Assembly (NCBI GenBank): GCA_016808115.1
Contig: JAEQBH010002953.1
Location: 283,501 to 347,500 of the forward strand
Reading direction: 5' to 3'
DNA length: 64,000 bases
From: Tetrastigma voinierianum
Lineage: Eukaryota > Streptophyta > Magnoliopsida > Vitales > Vitaceae
Shown: piece after piece, positions 1 through 11,899 of the stretch
Numbering within the stretch: position 1 is the first letter of the stretch
Layout of the letters: each line of letters begins with the position of its first letter
The notes under the pieces: generated by a model
Seen by the model: the letters and a program-made list of their open reading frames with translations, nothing else
The model's database searches: none
Told to the model about the DNA's origin: nothing
Made by a program: the position numbers and the translations under genes

Positions 1-297
1 CGCGTGTATTTCTAGAGAGAGGTCATTCTCTCTCCTAACTTCCTCTATTTCGTTTGCGCCGAAAATCGGTTCTGACACCGGCAAGCGTGTCTCGAAAAAG
101 CGTCTTGGCTCCGAAGTATTTGAAAATTCACGAATTTTACGTCTTTCATTAGATTTGAGACGATTCCAACGGTATGATCCGTTTCGTCATCCGAGATCTA
201 GAGAATAAATTACGGATTTTTAACCGTAATTACAATTTTGTAATCAAAATTACGTTTTTGCCCTTATTCCAGAAATTGGAATTTCTCGGGTCTTACA
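1..297 (-). mobile_element. Partial family A LTR, minus strand, cut by the window edge
   Basis: Read on the minus strand this begins TGTAAGACCCGAGAAATTCC, followed by the block 'GGGCAAAA..CGTAATTTT..' that opens every family A LTR in the window (for example 38521, 48731, 56292). Only the first 300 bases or so of the LTR are inside the window. The terminal TG (CA on the plus strand at 296-297) abuts a (TA)n array directly. No internal region is visible, so it may be a solo LTR or the end of an element lying to the left. Confidence 0.8.
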
Positions 298-416
298 TCT
301 ATATATAAATATGTATATATCTATATATAAATATCTATATATATAGATGTATATACATATCTATATATATAGATGTATATAGATATATCTATATATATAT
401 ACATATCTATATATAT

Positions 417-481
<65 letters not shown>

Positions 482-639
482 TTATATATAGATATCTATA
501 TATCTATATAGATCATATATAGATATCTATATATATATATATAAATATATAGTTATCTATATATATAAATAACATATATCTATATATAAATCTATATATA
601 GATATCTATATATATAAATCTATATATATAGATGTATAT
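298..639. repeat. (TA)n microsatellite array, interrupted
   Basis: Almost pure TA/TATAGA/TATCTA sequence containing one uninterrupted (AT)n core of about 60 bases. It lies exactly between an LTR terminus and the GC-richer island that begins TGTAAGG at 640. Tyr/Ile-only open frames in such arrays are not genes. Confidence 0.95.
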
Positions 640-799
640 TGTAAGGGCCCCACCCCCTGGCCCACTCCGACGAGGGGTGGTCCCACTCACAGGCTATAGG
701 GGCATGTCCCTTTGCCCTTTTCTTTCGCCTCCGTGAGAGCTCGAGACCAGAGACCCAGGGACTTATTGAAATGGGGGGCACTCTCGCACCGTGAGCTAC

Positions 800-840
800 T
801 AGCCGGTTGGTAGTGAGAGTGCTCCCCCGGTATCAAGTCC
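800..840 (+). repeat. tRNA-like A box and B box (SINE-like head)
   Basis: TAGCCGGTTGG (800-810) resembles the tRNA A box of an RNA polymerase III promoter, and GGTATCAAGTCC (829-840) resembles the B box. The spacing of about 30 bases is normal for tRNA-derived SINEs. The flanks do not fold into a recognisable cloverleaf, so this is not a tRNA gene. Poly-A or T-tail and TSDs were not found, so SINE identity is an inference. Confidence 0.35.
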
Positions 841-1240
841 TTGATGCTTGGTGCGAACAGGGACATGCCTGCTGCTGGTGGGACCACCCCTGATCGAAGA
901 TGGTACAGTGAACCTAAGCGCCTTATATCGGTCCTCACCCCTGGCCCCGCTCTCAGACGGAGGGTTGGTGTCGATTCACGTTTATCCCCTAGCTCACGGG
1001 GTTTATTTACCGCCTCCGTGGGCGCTCGAACACGGGACCGCGAGCTTGAGTACCCATTCGGTAGTTCCAGCTGCACCAAATGGTACACTTTTTTGTAAAG
1101 GCCCGCTGGCCCACTTTCTGACGGGGTGGGTCCCTCCACAGGCTATCCCCACAGCTCCACGGGGTTTCTTTCCTCCTTGGGCTGAACACAGGACGCGAGC
1201 TTGATCTGTTCGGTAGTTCCCAGCTACCCGGCCCCGGTAG

Positions 1241-1296
1241 TAGCTCGATTGGTAGTGGAACTGCGCAGATGTTACCTCCGCTCGCGGTCCAGTCAG
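1241..1296 (+). repeat. Second tRNA-like A/B box pair
   Basis: TAGCTCGATTGGTAG (1241-1255) is a close match to the D-arm/A-box sequence of many tRNAs, and GGTCCAGTC (1286-1294) is a weak B box. It sits in the third repeat segment of the island. No acceptor stem pairing is evident, so a functional tRNA is unlikely. Confidence 0.35.
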
Positions 1297-1373
1297 CTCT
1301 GAGCGAAAAACCAGGTAACTAGGAGACTCCTTTGTGTGGACACCCTAAATCGGAGAATGAAGCAGAAAATGTT

Positions 1374-1511
1374 CTATATATAGATATATCTATATAGATA
1401 TTTATATATAGATTTATATATATTTATATATATATATATATATAGATATCTATATATAGAGTACTATATCTATATATATATCTATATCTATTTATAGATA
1501 TATAAATCTAT

Positions 1512-1567
<56 letters not shown>

Positions 1568-1731
1568 TATATATATATCTATATAGATATATATATATAC
1601 ATCTATATATATAGATATCTATCTATAGATTTAGATATCTATATATATAGATATCTATATCTAGATTTAGATATCTATATATATAGATATCTATATCTAT
1701 TTATAGATATATAAATCTATATATATAGATA

Positions 1732-1780
<49 letters not shown>

Positions 1781-1981
1781 ATAGATAGATATCTATATAT
1801 ATAGATATGTATGCCATCTATATATATATAGATATATAGATTTTATATATCTATATATATATATAGATATGTATATATCTATATGGGCCTGCATCTATAT
1901 ACATCTATATATAGATATGTATATACATCTATATATATAGACATAGATTTTATATATCTATATATATATAGATATATGTAT

Positions 1982-2060
<79 letters not shown>

Positions 2061-2273
2061 CATATACATATATATATATACATAGCTATATAAATATATA
2101 TACATATTTATATAGATATATAGATATCTATATGTCTATATATATATATATAGATATATGAATTTTATACATATCTATATAGATTTATATATCTATATAC
2201 TATATATACAGATATATAGATAATATATAGATATATCTATATAGATATAACACATATCTATACTATATAGATA

Positions 2274-2312
<39 letters not shown>

Positions 2313-2352
2313 TTATATGAATATATAAATCTATATATATATATATATATAT

Positions 2353-2422
<70 letters not shown>

Positions 2423-2499
2423 CTATATAGATATATCCTTATACTATAGAGACTTAAGCTCTATATATATATATATGGATGTATATATCTATATAAATT
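1374..2499. repeat. Long (TA)n microsatellite array
   Basis: About 1.1 kb of TA-based simple sequence with several pure (AT)n cores and interspersed TATAGATATC-type palindromic variants. No gene is plausible here. 2500-2529 is a short non-repetitive remnant ending in AGAGG, the left TSD of the next LTR. Confidence 0.95.
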
Positions 2500-2688
2500 T
2501 GCGACCCTACGGACTTATATTAGTAGAGGTGTGACGTCTACAAGAACCGGGAATTAGTTGACTGCAGGTCGACCCATGAGGAATACAAGTGGATGTCGGG
2601 TTGCAGACGTCCTTGAGAAAATCGGCGAGTCTCCTTTGTGCGGGAGCTATACCCAATTACAAAACACATATAACATCCCAATGAGTCC

Positions 2689-4698
2689 TGTGACACCACA
2701 GCCCAGAAGTCCGTTGACTACCGTCGACACAACGAATATAAGTGGAAGTCGGGTGCAGCCGCTAGAAAATCGGTAGTCTTTTTTATGCGGGAGCTCTGCC
2801 CAGCGAGTACACTGCATATACTGTCGAAAACAGTCGATATATATCCAATATGGGCAGAATCAAATCACATTAGTAATAGCCATTTAGGCCCACCGATGAT
2901 CCTCATATTTTATACTAACCATAGAGTCAACTATATGCCCAATAGTTACAAGTTCAAATGTTTTTACTCTTATACGACATATTAAAATTAGGGAAAATTC
3001 TAATACATGCCATACATTAAAGCCATGACAGCTTTCTTCTAATACAACCTCGGAAGAGCGAGTCTCCTCGCCGCTCCTGTGCACGTAAGAGGATCTAGGC
3101 AGTGAGCTAAAGCTCGATGGGAGAATCGCCTAAGTGGGCTACTCACCACTAAGTGCGGTCGTGTTCCAGTTTAAGCGAGCATTCAAGCGGAGTACGCGGT
3201 CCTGCTTAAAAGAATCCAATGTCTACGTGACCAACTTAGATCCGAGCCCTCGCCTACTCTCTCACACTCGCTAGTATCATTGTAGGGGTATTGAATTTAT
3301 TAATTAGTGACCTCAGGTGAATATATATATATCAATTGGGCCGCTCAGACAGATTGATATATATTAATTGTTTAATGGACTACCCTCAGATTAATAAATA
3401 TATCAGCCCCAGGCGCTCAGGCCGGTTGATATATTCTTTAATTTGTGGACTACCCTCAGATGAATAAATATCGGCCCAGGCGCTCAGGCGGTTGATATAT
3501 TATTTAGTTTGGGCTACTTTCAGATAATTTACATTTTAGACTACCCTCAGAACCTTGTTTCTACAGGCTAGTCTAAATGCGCTCATTCGCATGTTCCTAG
3601 GATGTTTCGGTGCATATGGAATGCATGTATGCAGTTCGATTCAGTCTAAATCACATGCAAATATATATGAATATATTTACATAAAACTTAAATCACACAT
3701 CAAATTAGCTCGTGGGGCTAATGATCATAGTAATTTAATTTAAATCACTTTCGGCATTGTGTCTTTCATAAAAATATCTATTTTTTGAACAACATTAAGA
3801 ATAGTGACCCTCGTTACTATTCGAAAATCACAAACAGGTTCACTTAGTGAACCCGCAATCCTGGCCGTTCCCGACCCCAGCTTATATCAACGGCATTTAA
3901 TGCAAATTAACACCCATCACAACAAAAACCTTTAATTATTTACGGGCGTCATGGCCATGAGAAAATACAAATAAATTCCCACAATTAGGTTATGTTTTGG
4001 GGCCAGATCAACAACCCCTCACGGCATCAAACTAGCAGAAACATCGAAAAACCCTTAAAAATGGGAATAAAACACCGTAGGAAAATCCTACCTCTTGGAG
4101 TTGTCAAAAGCTTCATGGCAGGGGTCCGCGTGGCACCTCGCGTAGAACATTTTCACTTCTTTGCTCAGAAGTGCCCAGCGGTCGGATCGCGAATGTAGAA
4201 GCACCTTCTCTCTACAAAAACCCTCTCAAATCAGAACTCACTGCATCTCCCATGGGTTTCACGTTTTGCTGTGTTTTTGGGAAGAAGATAGACACTATTT
4301 GCTCTTTTGTCATCTAGCTCATTAACATTCCAAAAAATGACATTTATGTCCCTCTTTTACCAGAATCGATATTGTGTCTCTGCTCGGTAGTCCCGTTTTC
4401 ATCGTTTCTCTACTCATACCACTTATGATAAGTGAGTCACGTCTTTATGTGGCTTTGATCGCGTCGAAAACCGATTCCTGACACGAAGTAGCGATGCCTC
4501 GAAAAACGTGTAAATTCCGACTGTCTCGGAAAATTACGAAATTTTACGTGCTAACTAGATTTCGCGAGACGATTCCACGGTGAAATCAGTTTTCATCGAG
4601 ATCTAGAAATTAATTACGGATTTTTAGCAGAGTACAATTTTGTAATCGAAATTACGATTTGCCCTTATTCGGAAATTGGAATTTCTCGGGTCTCTACA
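2689..4698 (-). mobile_element. Family A1 solo LTR nested in the outer A1 LTR
   Basis: It starts TGTGACACCACAG and ends CTCTACA on the plus strand, with a length of 2010 bp. Flanks AGTCC (2684-2688) and AGTCG (4699-4703) are a 4-of-5 TSD. Same orientation and family as its host LTR. It contains the dyad-repeat array at about 3310-3550. Confidence 0.85.
3310..3550 (-). repeat. Intra-LTR array of ~65-bp dyad-symmetric units
   Basis: About four units occur, each carrying a short 'gactaccctcaga' spacer and an inverted repeat of the type 'atatcaa..ggccgctcag..ttgatat'. Equivalent arrays lie in other A1 LTRs at about 5150-5360, 21480-21740, 30000-30230, 34240-34400, 44215-44370, 49915-50165 and 57475-57720. 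They are an LTR component, not foreign DNA. Confidence 0.8.
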
Positions 4699-6584
4699 AG
4701 TCGATATATGCAATATATATATCAAATATATCAATATGCATACAAACTATATATATTCCATAGTTACAAGAGTTACAATATCTTAAATCTTAATGATACA
4801 TATATTAAACTTGAGTGGTTCTAATACATGTAAGCATCGACAAAACCACATTCGACTTTTTCTTCTAGAACTCGACCTCTGGGACCAGGCAGTCTCTACT
4901 TACGCTCACTGTACACACGTAAAGAGGGGATCACGACGGGTGAGCTAAAGCTTCGATGGGAGAATCGCCACACAAATGGTACTTTCGCGGCTGGGGTGCG
5001 GTCTGATGTTCCAAATTAAGCACATTCGAGCAGGCGCGATCACTTGAATGTCTACGCGGCCCGACTGGATCAGGAGTCCTCCACCAGGCTCTCTCACACA
5101 CTCGCCTAAGCCTTGTAGGGAGTATTATTTATTGGTGAATGACCCTCAGACGTATATATATCAGTTAGGCCTTTCAGACGATTGATATATTATTTGTTGT
5201 GGACTACCTCCAGATGAATATATATCAAGTAAAAATTTGCTCCAGACGGTTGATATATTGTTTTGTTTGGACACCCTCAGGTAAGAGATTATCAATTGGG
5301 CGCTCAGGCGGATTGATATTCATTTGTTTGGACACCCTCGGAGTATTTATATTTTAGTACCCTCCAGAGACCATTTTTATACCAAATTTAAAATCTCGTA
5401 CTATCTCCTATAATCCTAGGATGTTCCGGTGCATATGGAATGCATGTCTTGGGTTCAATCTGATCTAATCACATGCAAATATATATAAACATGAATATAT
5501 AAGCATAATCCAAATCACAATCATGTTATGTAATTATACATTTCATCACATCAAAATTAGCCCTACATGAAATTTGTGTTCCCGATCTGAAGTAATTCAA
5601 TTTGAATCCTTGACCAAACACGTATTTCACCGCAGAAATATATTTTGAAAACTTGTTCGGGAATAGAAACCACCGATTCTTATTAGAAAAATCCTTAACT
5701 ATTTATTCATAGTGAACGCGATCAACCATTCAGAAACTCAGTCAAACCATATGATTAACGGTAAATATTTTGGAATTAAAACACCCAAACGACCTCTAAA
5801 TTTTCACAGGCAGTCACGTGTGAAGACTGACCAAAGAAAATCCCAGTACCTGATTCGGTCCCATGTTTGGGAGCGATCGAAACGACCCTCCGGCCTCAAA
5901 CCAGCAGAAACATTAGTAAAACATTTAAAATGAATAATAAAGCCCAGTAGGAGAAAATCCTTCCTCAAGGTTTGAAGAAACTCCGTCCGGGAATCACGCG
6001 TTACTGCTCCCGTGAGAGCGTTTCTCGCTTCTTGTCCGAAGACCATGCCAGAAGCGGTCGGTTGTCACAAATCTAGAGAGAAGTCGAACCTTCTCTACAG
6101 AATCTCCATTCGGATTCTGTGACCCTTTGGACCTCTTTCTCTGGCAATTCCGTTTTCTCTTTGGTTTAGGAAGATGGTCATGTACACTATTTAGTCTTTT
6201 AGTCGCTTAAGCATTTATGAAAATGATCTTTACGTCGGCTTCTTTTCTCGGTTAATATTCGGCACTACTTGGTAGTCCATTTTATCGTTCTTATACTCAC
6301 ACCACTTGTAGTGCGTAGTACATGCATATGTGACTTTTGTCGCATCGAAAATCGTTTCTGACACGAAGCGATGCCTCGAGAAAAATGTCTTGGTCATTTG
6401 TCTCACGGAAAATTACGAAACTTTGCGTCTTGGCTAGATTTAGGTAGAGGCGATTCCAACGGTCGCGATACGTTTAGATCATCAGAGATCCGGAAGAATT
6501 AATTACGGTTTAGCGAAATTACAATTTTGTAATTGATGCGATTTTTGCCTTTATTACGAAATTGGAATTTCTCTAGGTCTTCTG

Positions 6585-7485
6585 AGAGGTACCTTGGTAC
6601 ATTCGAACCGTAACGATATACTGCTACTCTTATTCATTATTCGAACTCTTATCATATAATTGTTTACATTTACCTGAACCGATAATAAGAAATGAGTGGG
6701 ACACAACATAATAAGTACTTTCGGATATGCGATATGATACTAAGGTGTCGTAACCTGAAGTAAGTGTCGAGAAGAGCGTCGAAATGCAGGACCCTTTGCC
6801 TCATTGTCACGCCCGCCTGCGAAGTGTCATATCACTAGCGAAGTCTTGAAGCGCGATCGACGTGTGCGCCCATGTAGCGAGTCGCGTTGCGCTAGCGAAG
6901 TCTTGCGAGCACTAATCGAACATGCACGCCCGCGTAACGAAGTGTCGTAACGCGAAAATGCAACAACGATCGAGCGTGCTGCCCGTATAAAAAAGTGTCA
7001 TGTCATTCAATATCAGGTCTTGCGATCCATAATAATATGTGCTCGGGAACCTACTATCTTATCACTTAGAAATTACGTTTGCAACATCGGGTGCGAGGAG
7101 TGCGGTCTAATTTCTGTTTCCTTGACCTTACAAACATGTATGGATCCTTTCATACACTTATAGGTCGCATTAGTCGATAGGCGAGTCTTTGGAGCAGCGA
7201 ATAACAAAACAAACGAAAAACACGGCAATTTCCATGCTTTGTGAGCGATAGCTATGTCATGTGAAGCCCTTATTTCTTGGCGTGGCTGCTGCTATCTTGA
7301 ACACGAGGGGATGGAAAAATCCTCTTCTGACCACGTCGTGGTGGGGACCTTATTTGCGTGGGGTCCTATCTTGCATGACGTAAGACCCTCGACATTACTT
7401 TAGATTTTTTATCATTTGTCATTTTCACAAAAAGCCCGACCAAAAGCCTCAAATACTCAAAAGCATCACCAAAAACAACTCCCAG
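6585..7485. other. Unassigned sequence with a short tandem repeat
   Basis: A non-LTR segment between two A1 LTRs. It shows no convincing coding frame and no motif I recognise. Its only clear structure is the tandem array at 6823-7050. It may be residual pre-insertion DNA. Confidence 0.5.
6823..7050. repeat. Tandem minisatellite, about four degenerate ~60-bp units
   Basis: Units begin near 6823, 6880, 6941 and 6994 (spacing 57, 61 and 53). Shared words are 'agtgtcat/agtcgcgt', 'ctagcgaagtcttg', 'atcga..gtgc' and 'gcccgtata/gcccgcgta'. The units are markedly richer in CG dinucleotides than the flanks. Confidence 0.6.
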
Positions 7486-8130
7486 TGTGATACAGCGACA
7501 CCGATCACGGGGTGGTTGATACCGTCGGCAAGCGGAATACAAGTGGAGATTCGGGTACCGACGCCACTTTAGAAAATCGGGCGAGTCTCCTTTGTACGAG
7601 GGCTCACGCGATTAAATGCACGCATGAAACGTCTGAGGCGGTCGGTTATGTTGATATATCGAGAGATCAAATCATAGGTAATACGGCCATTTGTACCTGA
7701 TGATCCTCATATTACATACTAACCATGAAGTCAACTATATACTTGATAGTTCTGAGAGTTCAAATGTTTTACTCTTATACGACATATATTAAAATTAGGG
7801 AAAATTCTAATACATGTAGATATCGTCGACGAAGCCCTGTCAGGCTTTTCTTAATCCATGGTCTCTAGGATGAGTCTTCTCCTTGCCGCTCACCATGCAG
7901 TGAAAAGGGGGATCAGACGGGGTGAGCTAAAAACTCGATGGGAGAATCGCCACAAGTGGTACACTCTCACCCCAAATTGTAGTGCAATGTTCCAATTTAA
8001 ACGAACATTCAAGCAAATGCATGATCCTACTTGAATGTCTGTGACGACTCGAGATCAGAGCCCTCGGGGCTCTCTCCTGCTTTAGCCTCGTATAGGGAAT
8101 TATTAATTTATTAGTGGGCCTCAGATGAAT
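7486..8130 (-). mobile_element. Truncated family A1 LTR
   Basis: It starts TGTGATACAGCG and carries the A1 terminal block, including the 'gaatacaagtgg..cgggt' and 'aaaatcgggcgagtctcctttgta' words also seen in other copies. It runs through 'gggtgagctaaa..ctcgatgggagaatcgcc' and stops at 'cctcagatgaatag', where a (TA)n array begins. In intact A1 LTRs this point is the TA-rich start of the dyad array. Only about 645 of roughly 2000 bp remain. Confidence 0.75.
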
Positions 8131-8196
8131 AGTTATCTATATATATAAATATGTATATATCTATATATAGATATCTATATATACATATCTATATAT

Positions 8197-8278
<82 letters not shown>

Positions 8279-8363
8279 CTATATATATATAGAATATATA
8301 AAATCTATATATCTATATATATAAAATGTATATACATATCTATATATATAGATATCTATCTAT

Positions 8364-8424
<61 letters not shown>

Positions 8425-8598
8425 TATAGATATCTAAATATAGATTTATATATCTATATAGATATATCTATATACATGTATATATATATAGATATATAAA
8501 TCTATATATAGATATCTATATATATAGATGTATATAGATATATCTATATATAGATATATACATATCTATATATATAGATATCTATACATAGATATATA
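8131..8598. repeat. (TA)n microsatellite array
   Basis: Pure TA simple sequence between a truncated A1 LTR and the start of a family C LTR (TGTGACGCCCC at 8599). Confidence 0.95.
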
Positions 8599-8863
8599 TG
8601 TGACGCCCCGATCTCGGGGTGTCGTTGACTACCCGAAATCAACACTTCCGGAAATCGTGTCTCACATGCGTGAGACGCGTACGTAAACGGCAGGTGGGCA
8701 CGTATATCCATTCAACACAATTATATATTTTACACAAAATTGATTTATTACAATTTTCAGTACAATTTATCTGAAAATGGGTCTCTAGCCAATTTCTCAA
8801 CAGAAATCTGGGATAAGGCCATCTTAGCCGTTTCTTAGCCTACAAAACCTGCTGCGTCCCATC

Positions 8864-11846
8864 GACACACCCAGCACCTTCCGGTGGCGGGCGTCTTGAA
8901 ACCACTCCACCGAGAAATCCCCGGTAGATTACCTCTATGACTAGAACTCTGTGAAGCGAAGCCGTATTGCTTCTTCAAAACCTCACATAAAAAATTTTCT
9001 TTTCTAAACTATGATTTTATAAATTTGTGACATAACATTTGCATATAGGACATATCCCAAAATCTGTATACATCAATTTACAACATATCCAAATATAGCC
9101 TTGACACACCAACACATTCTCACCAAAACTACTCTTATGTACATATATGCTCCATTATACAATGTTCCTTGATATTCTTAATTACGACAACGATATAAAT
9201 GTCGAGGAGAATCCTAATACACTCCAGTCAGATCATTACTGGAAAATAGTTTTTAAAATACAAAATAAAATGAGGCTAAACGAGCTCGGTGAGTGTATGT
9301 TTTATAAAATGTTTTCTTTCAGGAAAACATCTCAGCCCAATAAACTTTCTTTTACAATTATTCCAGAAGCTTTACTTTGCTTTGCTTACTTTGCTTAAAG
9401 TTTCTAAAACTTTTCTTAGCTTGCTTGAGCTGTTTTTTAAAAAGTTTATAAAACTTTTTTATTGTTTGTTTGCCAGAAGTTTATAAAACTTCTCAAATTT
9501 CTTTGCTTGCTTTCTTTATCTTACAATGAAAGTTTTTGCAAACTGTACAAACCTTTTTGCTTTAAAAGTTTCAAAACTTTTTTCATAAAAACGGAGCCTG
9601 GTCTAAACCCCGCATTCTTTGGGAAAATATCAAACGGAGCCCGGGCTCAAACTGCTTGCTTTAAAATCCCACTCGGGAGTTTGGCTCAACCGACGCTTTG
9701 AAATCTAAACGGAGCTTGGCTCAACCGCTTGCTAAACTCTCCTAAGCCTGGGCGACGAACCAACGGTCGATTTTTTCAAAACCGTATATATTATGCTCAT
9801 AAAACATCAACCACCGGGATGCGGCCTATTTTTACTTACATCGTATTCCTAGTGAACACTTAAGCCCGGGCGACCGTGCCTGGAAGGACCTGTCCGCATC
9901 ACCTTTTCCTGAATATGGTGAAACTGACCTGGCTCATCACCATATGTAGTTAGAGCTCATAACCTTATATACTCGCACGCTACCTCGCCTCCTTTGGGAA
10001 CGCAAGATGAGCATCTGGTCGCTTGGGCCGACCAGGCAAAACTAAAAATGCATGTATGAGATCCTAACACCACTGCACATACCATCACCTCGACCGGCTT
10101 TTCTTGCTGTAACTAAAGGCCTCGTTTTCACAAACATTCTTTTACTGGGTTGCCATTTTTTTGAAAATGGTTTTACAATTTAAAACCATTTACTTGCTTG
10201 CTTGAAAAATGGTTTAATGGCCTCAAAACCATTTACTGGCTTGCTTGCTTGAAAGATGATTTACAATTTAGAAACCATTTACTTACTTTTCAAAATTGTT
10301 TAACTCAAACCATTCGCTTGCTTCGCTTTGAAAAAATGGTTTAACCCTGTTCACAAATGTCAAAGGCAAAATGGGGCTTTATAATAATAATAATAATACA
10401 CTAGTATTTGGAAAATGAGTTTAACACTCACCTTCTCATTATAAACTGTTACGCTTCCATAACTTTCCCCGCCTTTTGCTTTTAGCCTACATACCTGAGT
10501 GGTTAGATCACACACGTGAAGACAACCAAAGAATTTGCACACTTGAAAGTGCAATTAGTAATTCTTCTTTTCTTTAAATATGTGTTCCTAAATGCCATTC
10601 ACAAAAGTATATGGCAGATTCTAGGACTAGCGACTTTCCATATAGTCTAAAACACCCAAACATTTCGAAAATTGGCCTGTGACTGCTTTGAATAAAATCC
10701 TGGAATTTTAACCAAACTCGGTCCGAAAAACATTCCGAAATTTCCTAAAATTTAAAATTCCTAAACCTGGCCTAAAATTTTTGGGACTGAATTTATGTCT
10801 CTAAGAATATTCCCAAGCTTTCATTATATAGCCTCTAGGCTCGAAATACTAAGTAGGAAAATTTCCACCTTCAAGTTTGACCGAAAAGCCAAGATTTTGG
10901 TGTTCACGCAGCTCTCGTCACAGTAGTATCTTACTCATCGGTCCGAAAAGCGACCACTGTAATGATCGTGAGATCCGAGAAAAACTAAAAATTTGGGTTT
11001 TTCGGGATATTTACTCGAATTTCTATGAAATCCGTGTTTTGATATCACGTAGGGCCCTCGTCAGCGAGAGCACTTTTCTTGTTTATTCCGATGAATTCGA
11101 CTACGTATTTTGTAAATTTGAGGAAAGAAAATAATAAAAGAAGAAAAACTAAAATACATCTCCTCCACGCCTCTGTGAATTTCATTTCATTACTCATTGC
11201 TTTTAAATTTTTTTTTTTCTAATGTGGGACCCATATGTCCCTTATTTCATTTCTTCGTCTGGTTTAAGCCCTAAACAATTTATTTTCGTCTTGCCACTTC
11301 CTTTATCCTAATTGAATATTCTTAAGATTTGAAGCATTTTCTAATTTTTCTAAAATCCCGTTTTCAGTTTCACTTTATCCGCTAGAAATTCGTGAAATAT
11401 TCCGACCGTTTCAATTCAACGAACTTTTCTAAGTCTCTAGATTTCATGAGACTAATTCCTAATCTACAGCAAATTGCTTCATCATCCGAGATCTAGAGCA
11501 TTTTCGAGACTTCTTGAAAATTATTGCACTTATTAATATTGTTTTACTATTTAAACTTCCATTAATTATACTTTTACTCCCTTTAACTTTCCTTAATTGC
11601 AAAAAAAGCCACAATTTCACATCAGAATCCAACTTTTGAAATTCCCACTACACTCCATCTCTAACTTAATTATGCCTTACATATCCTTTTTTTGTTAAAC
11701 GACAATTGTGCCTCTTGTTCATACCACAAATTCCGGTTCCATAAATCCATTTCATACTTTAGTTCCAAATACTACAATGTGACACTTGGTACCTTATACA
11801 CCCCTACGTGATCATATATTGTACACTCCTGACTCCGGGTGTTACA
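8864..11846 (-). mobile_element. 3' LTR of element B
   Basis: On the minus strand it starts TGTAACACCCGGAGTC at 11846. It pairs with 16707-19618: both share 'ggtggcgggcgtcttgaaacc', the aaagttt-rich segment, the 'ggagcttggctcaa' repeats and the 'aaaatggttt..aaaccattt' repeats. The outer edge near 8864 is inferred from the TSD. Confidence 0.8.
10140..10350 (-). repeat. Dyad-symmetric tandem repeats inside the B LTR
   Basis: Repeated units carry ATGGTTT and AAACCAT arms about 15 bases apart, separated by 'acttgcttgctt' spacers. The same array is in the other B LTR at about 17960-18160. A second intra-LTR repeat of the form '(a)cggagcttggctcaacc..ttgaaat' lies at about 9590-9740 and 17430-17560. 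Confidence 0.7.
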
Positions 11847-11860
11847 AAATCCTCCTCCTA
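11847..11860 (-). other. Polypurine tract of element B
   Basis: AAATCCTCCTCCTA on the plus strand is a minus-strand purine run directly before the 3' LTR start, the normal site for plus-strand priming. Confidence 0.75.
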
Positions 11861-11899
11861 ACATTTGGCCCCGAAATAAATAAACTAAACTCCAAAAGA

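Larger units (their letters stand above)
640..1373. repeat. GC-richer repeat island inside the (TA)n arrays, with tRNA-like boxes
   Basis: A block of about 730 bp unlike its AT surroundings. Three imperfect related segments are visible, at roughly 640-760, 937-1075 and 1097-1235. They share 'cc(c)ctggccc', 'gacg(a)gggtggg/gtccc', 'ccacaggctat' and a tail like 'gctcgaacacgggacc / gctgaacacaggac'. The first and third copies both start TGTAA(A/G)GGCCC. Open frames on both strands here are overlapping and show no family motif, so I do not call a gene. The block may be a SINE-rich insertion or part of an unrecognised element. Confidence 0.6.
2530..6584 (-). mobile_element. Family A1 solo LTR (outer), split by a nested LTR
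   Basis: The outer LTR occupies 2530-2688 and 4699-6584, about 2.05 kb without the insertion. On the plus strand it starts TGTGACGTC and ends in a degraded '..GGTCTTCTG'. It is flanked by a perfect 5-bp duplication, AGAGG, at 2525-2529 and 6585-6589, as expected of Ty3/Gypsy integration. No internal coding region lies between the ends, so it is a solo LTR from LTR-LTR recombination. The sequence left of the nested insertion continues coherently at 4699 when compared with the other A1 LTRs. Confidence 0.85.

Noticed and set aside
687..1139. 150-residue minus-strand open frame in the GC-richer island
   Set aside because: Overlapped by several open frames on the other strand, no recognisable motif, and the sequence is internally repetitive.
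1241..1296. Possible tRNA gene
   Set aside because: Box-like sequences are present but there is no acceptor-stem pairing or convincing anticodon arm.
1883..2161. 92-residue open frame made of Tyr/Ile/Asp repeats
   Set aside because: It is the translation of a (TA)n array. The same kind of frame appears in the array at 25707-26227.
3310..3550. CRISPR-like array
   Set aside because: Repeats of about 65 bp contain their own dyads, lack unique spacers, and sit inside a plant LTR in many copies.
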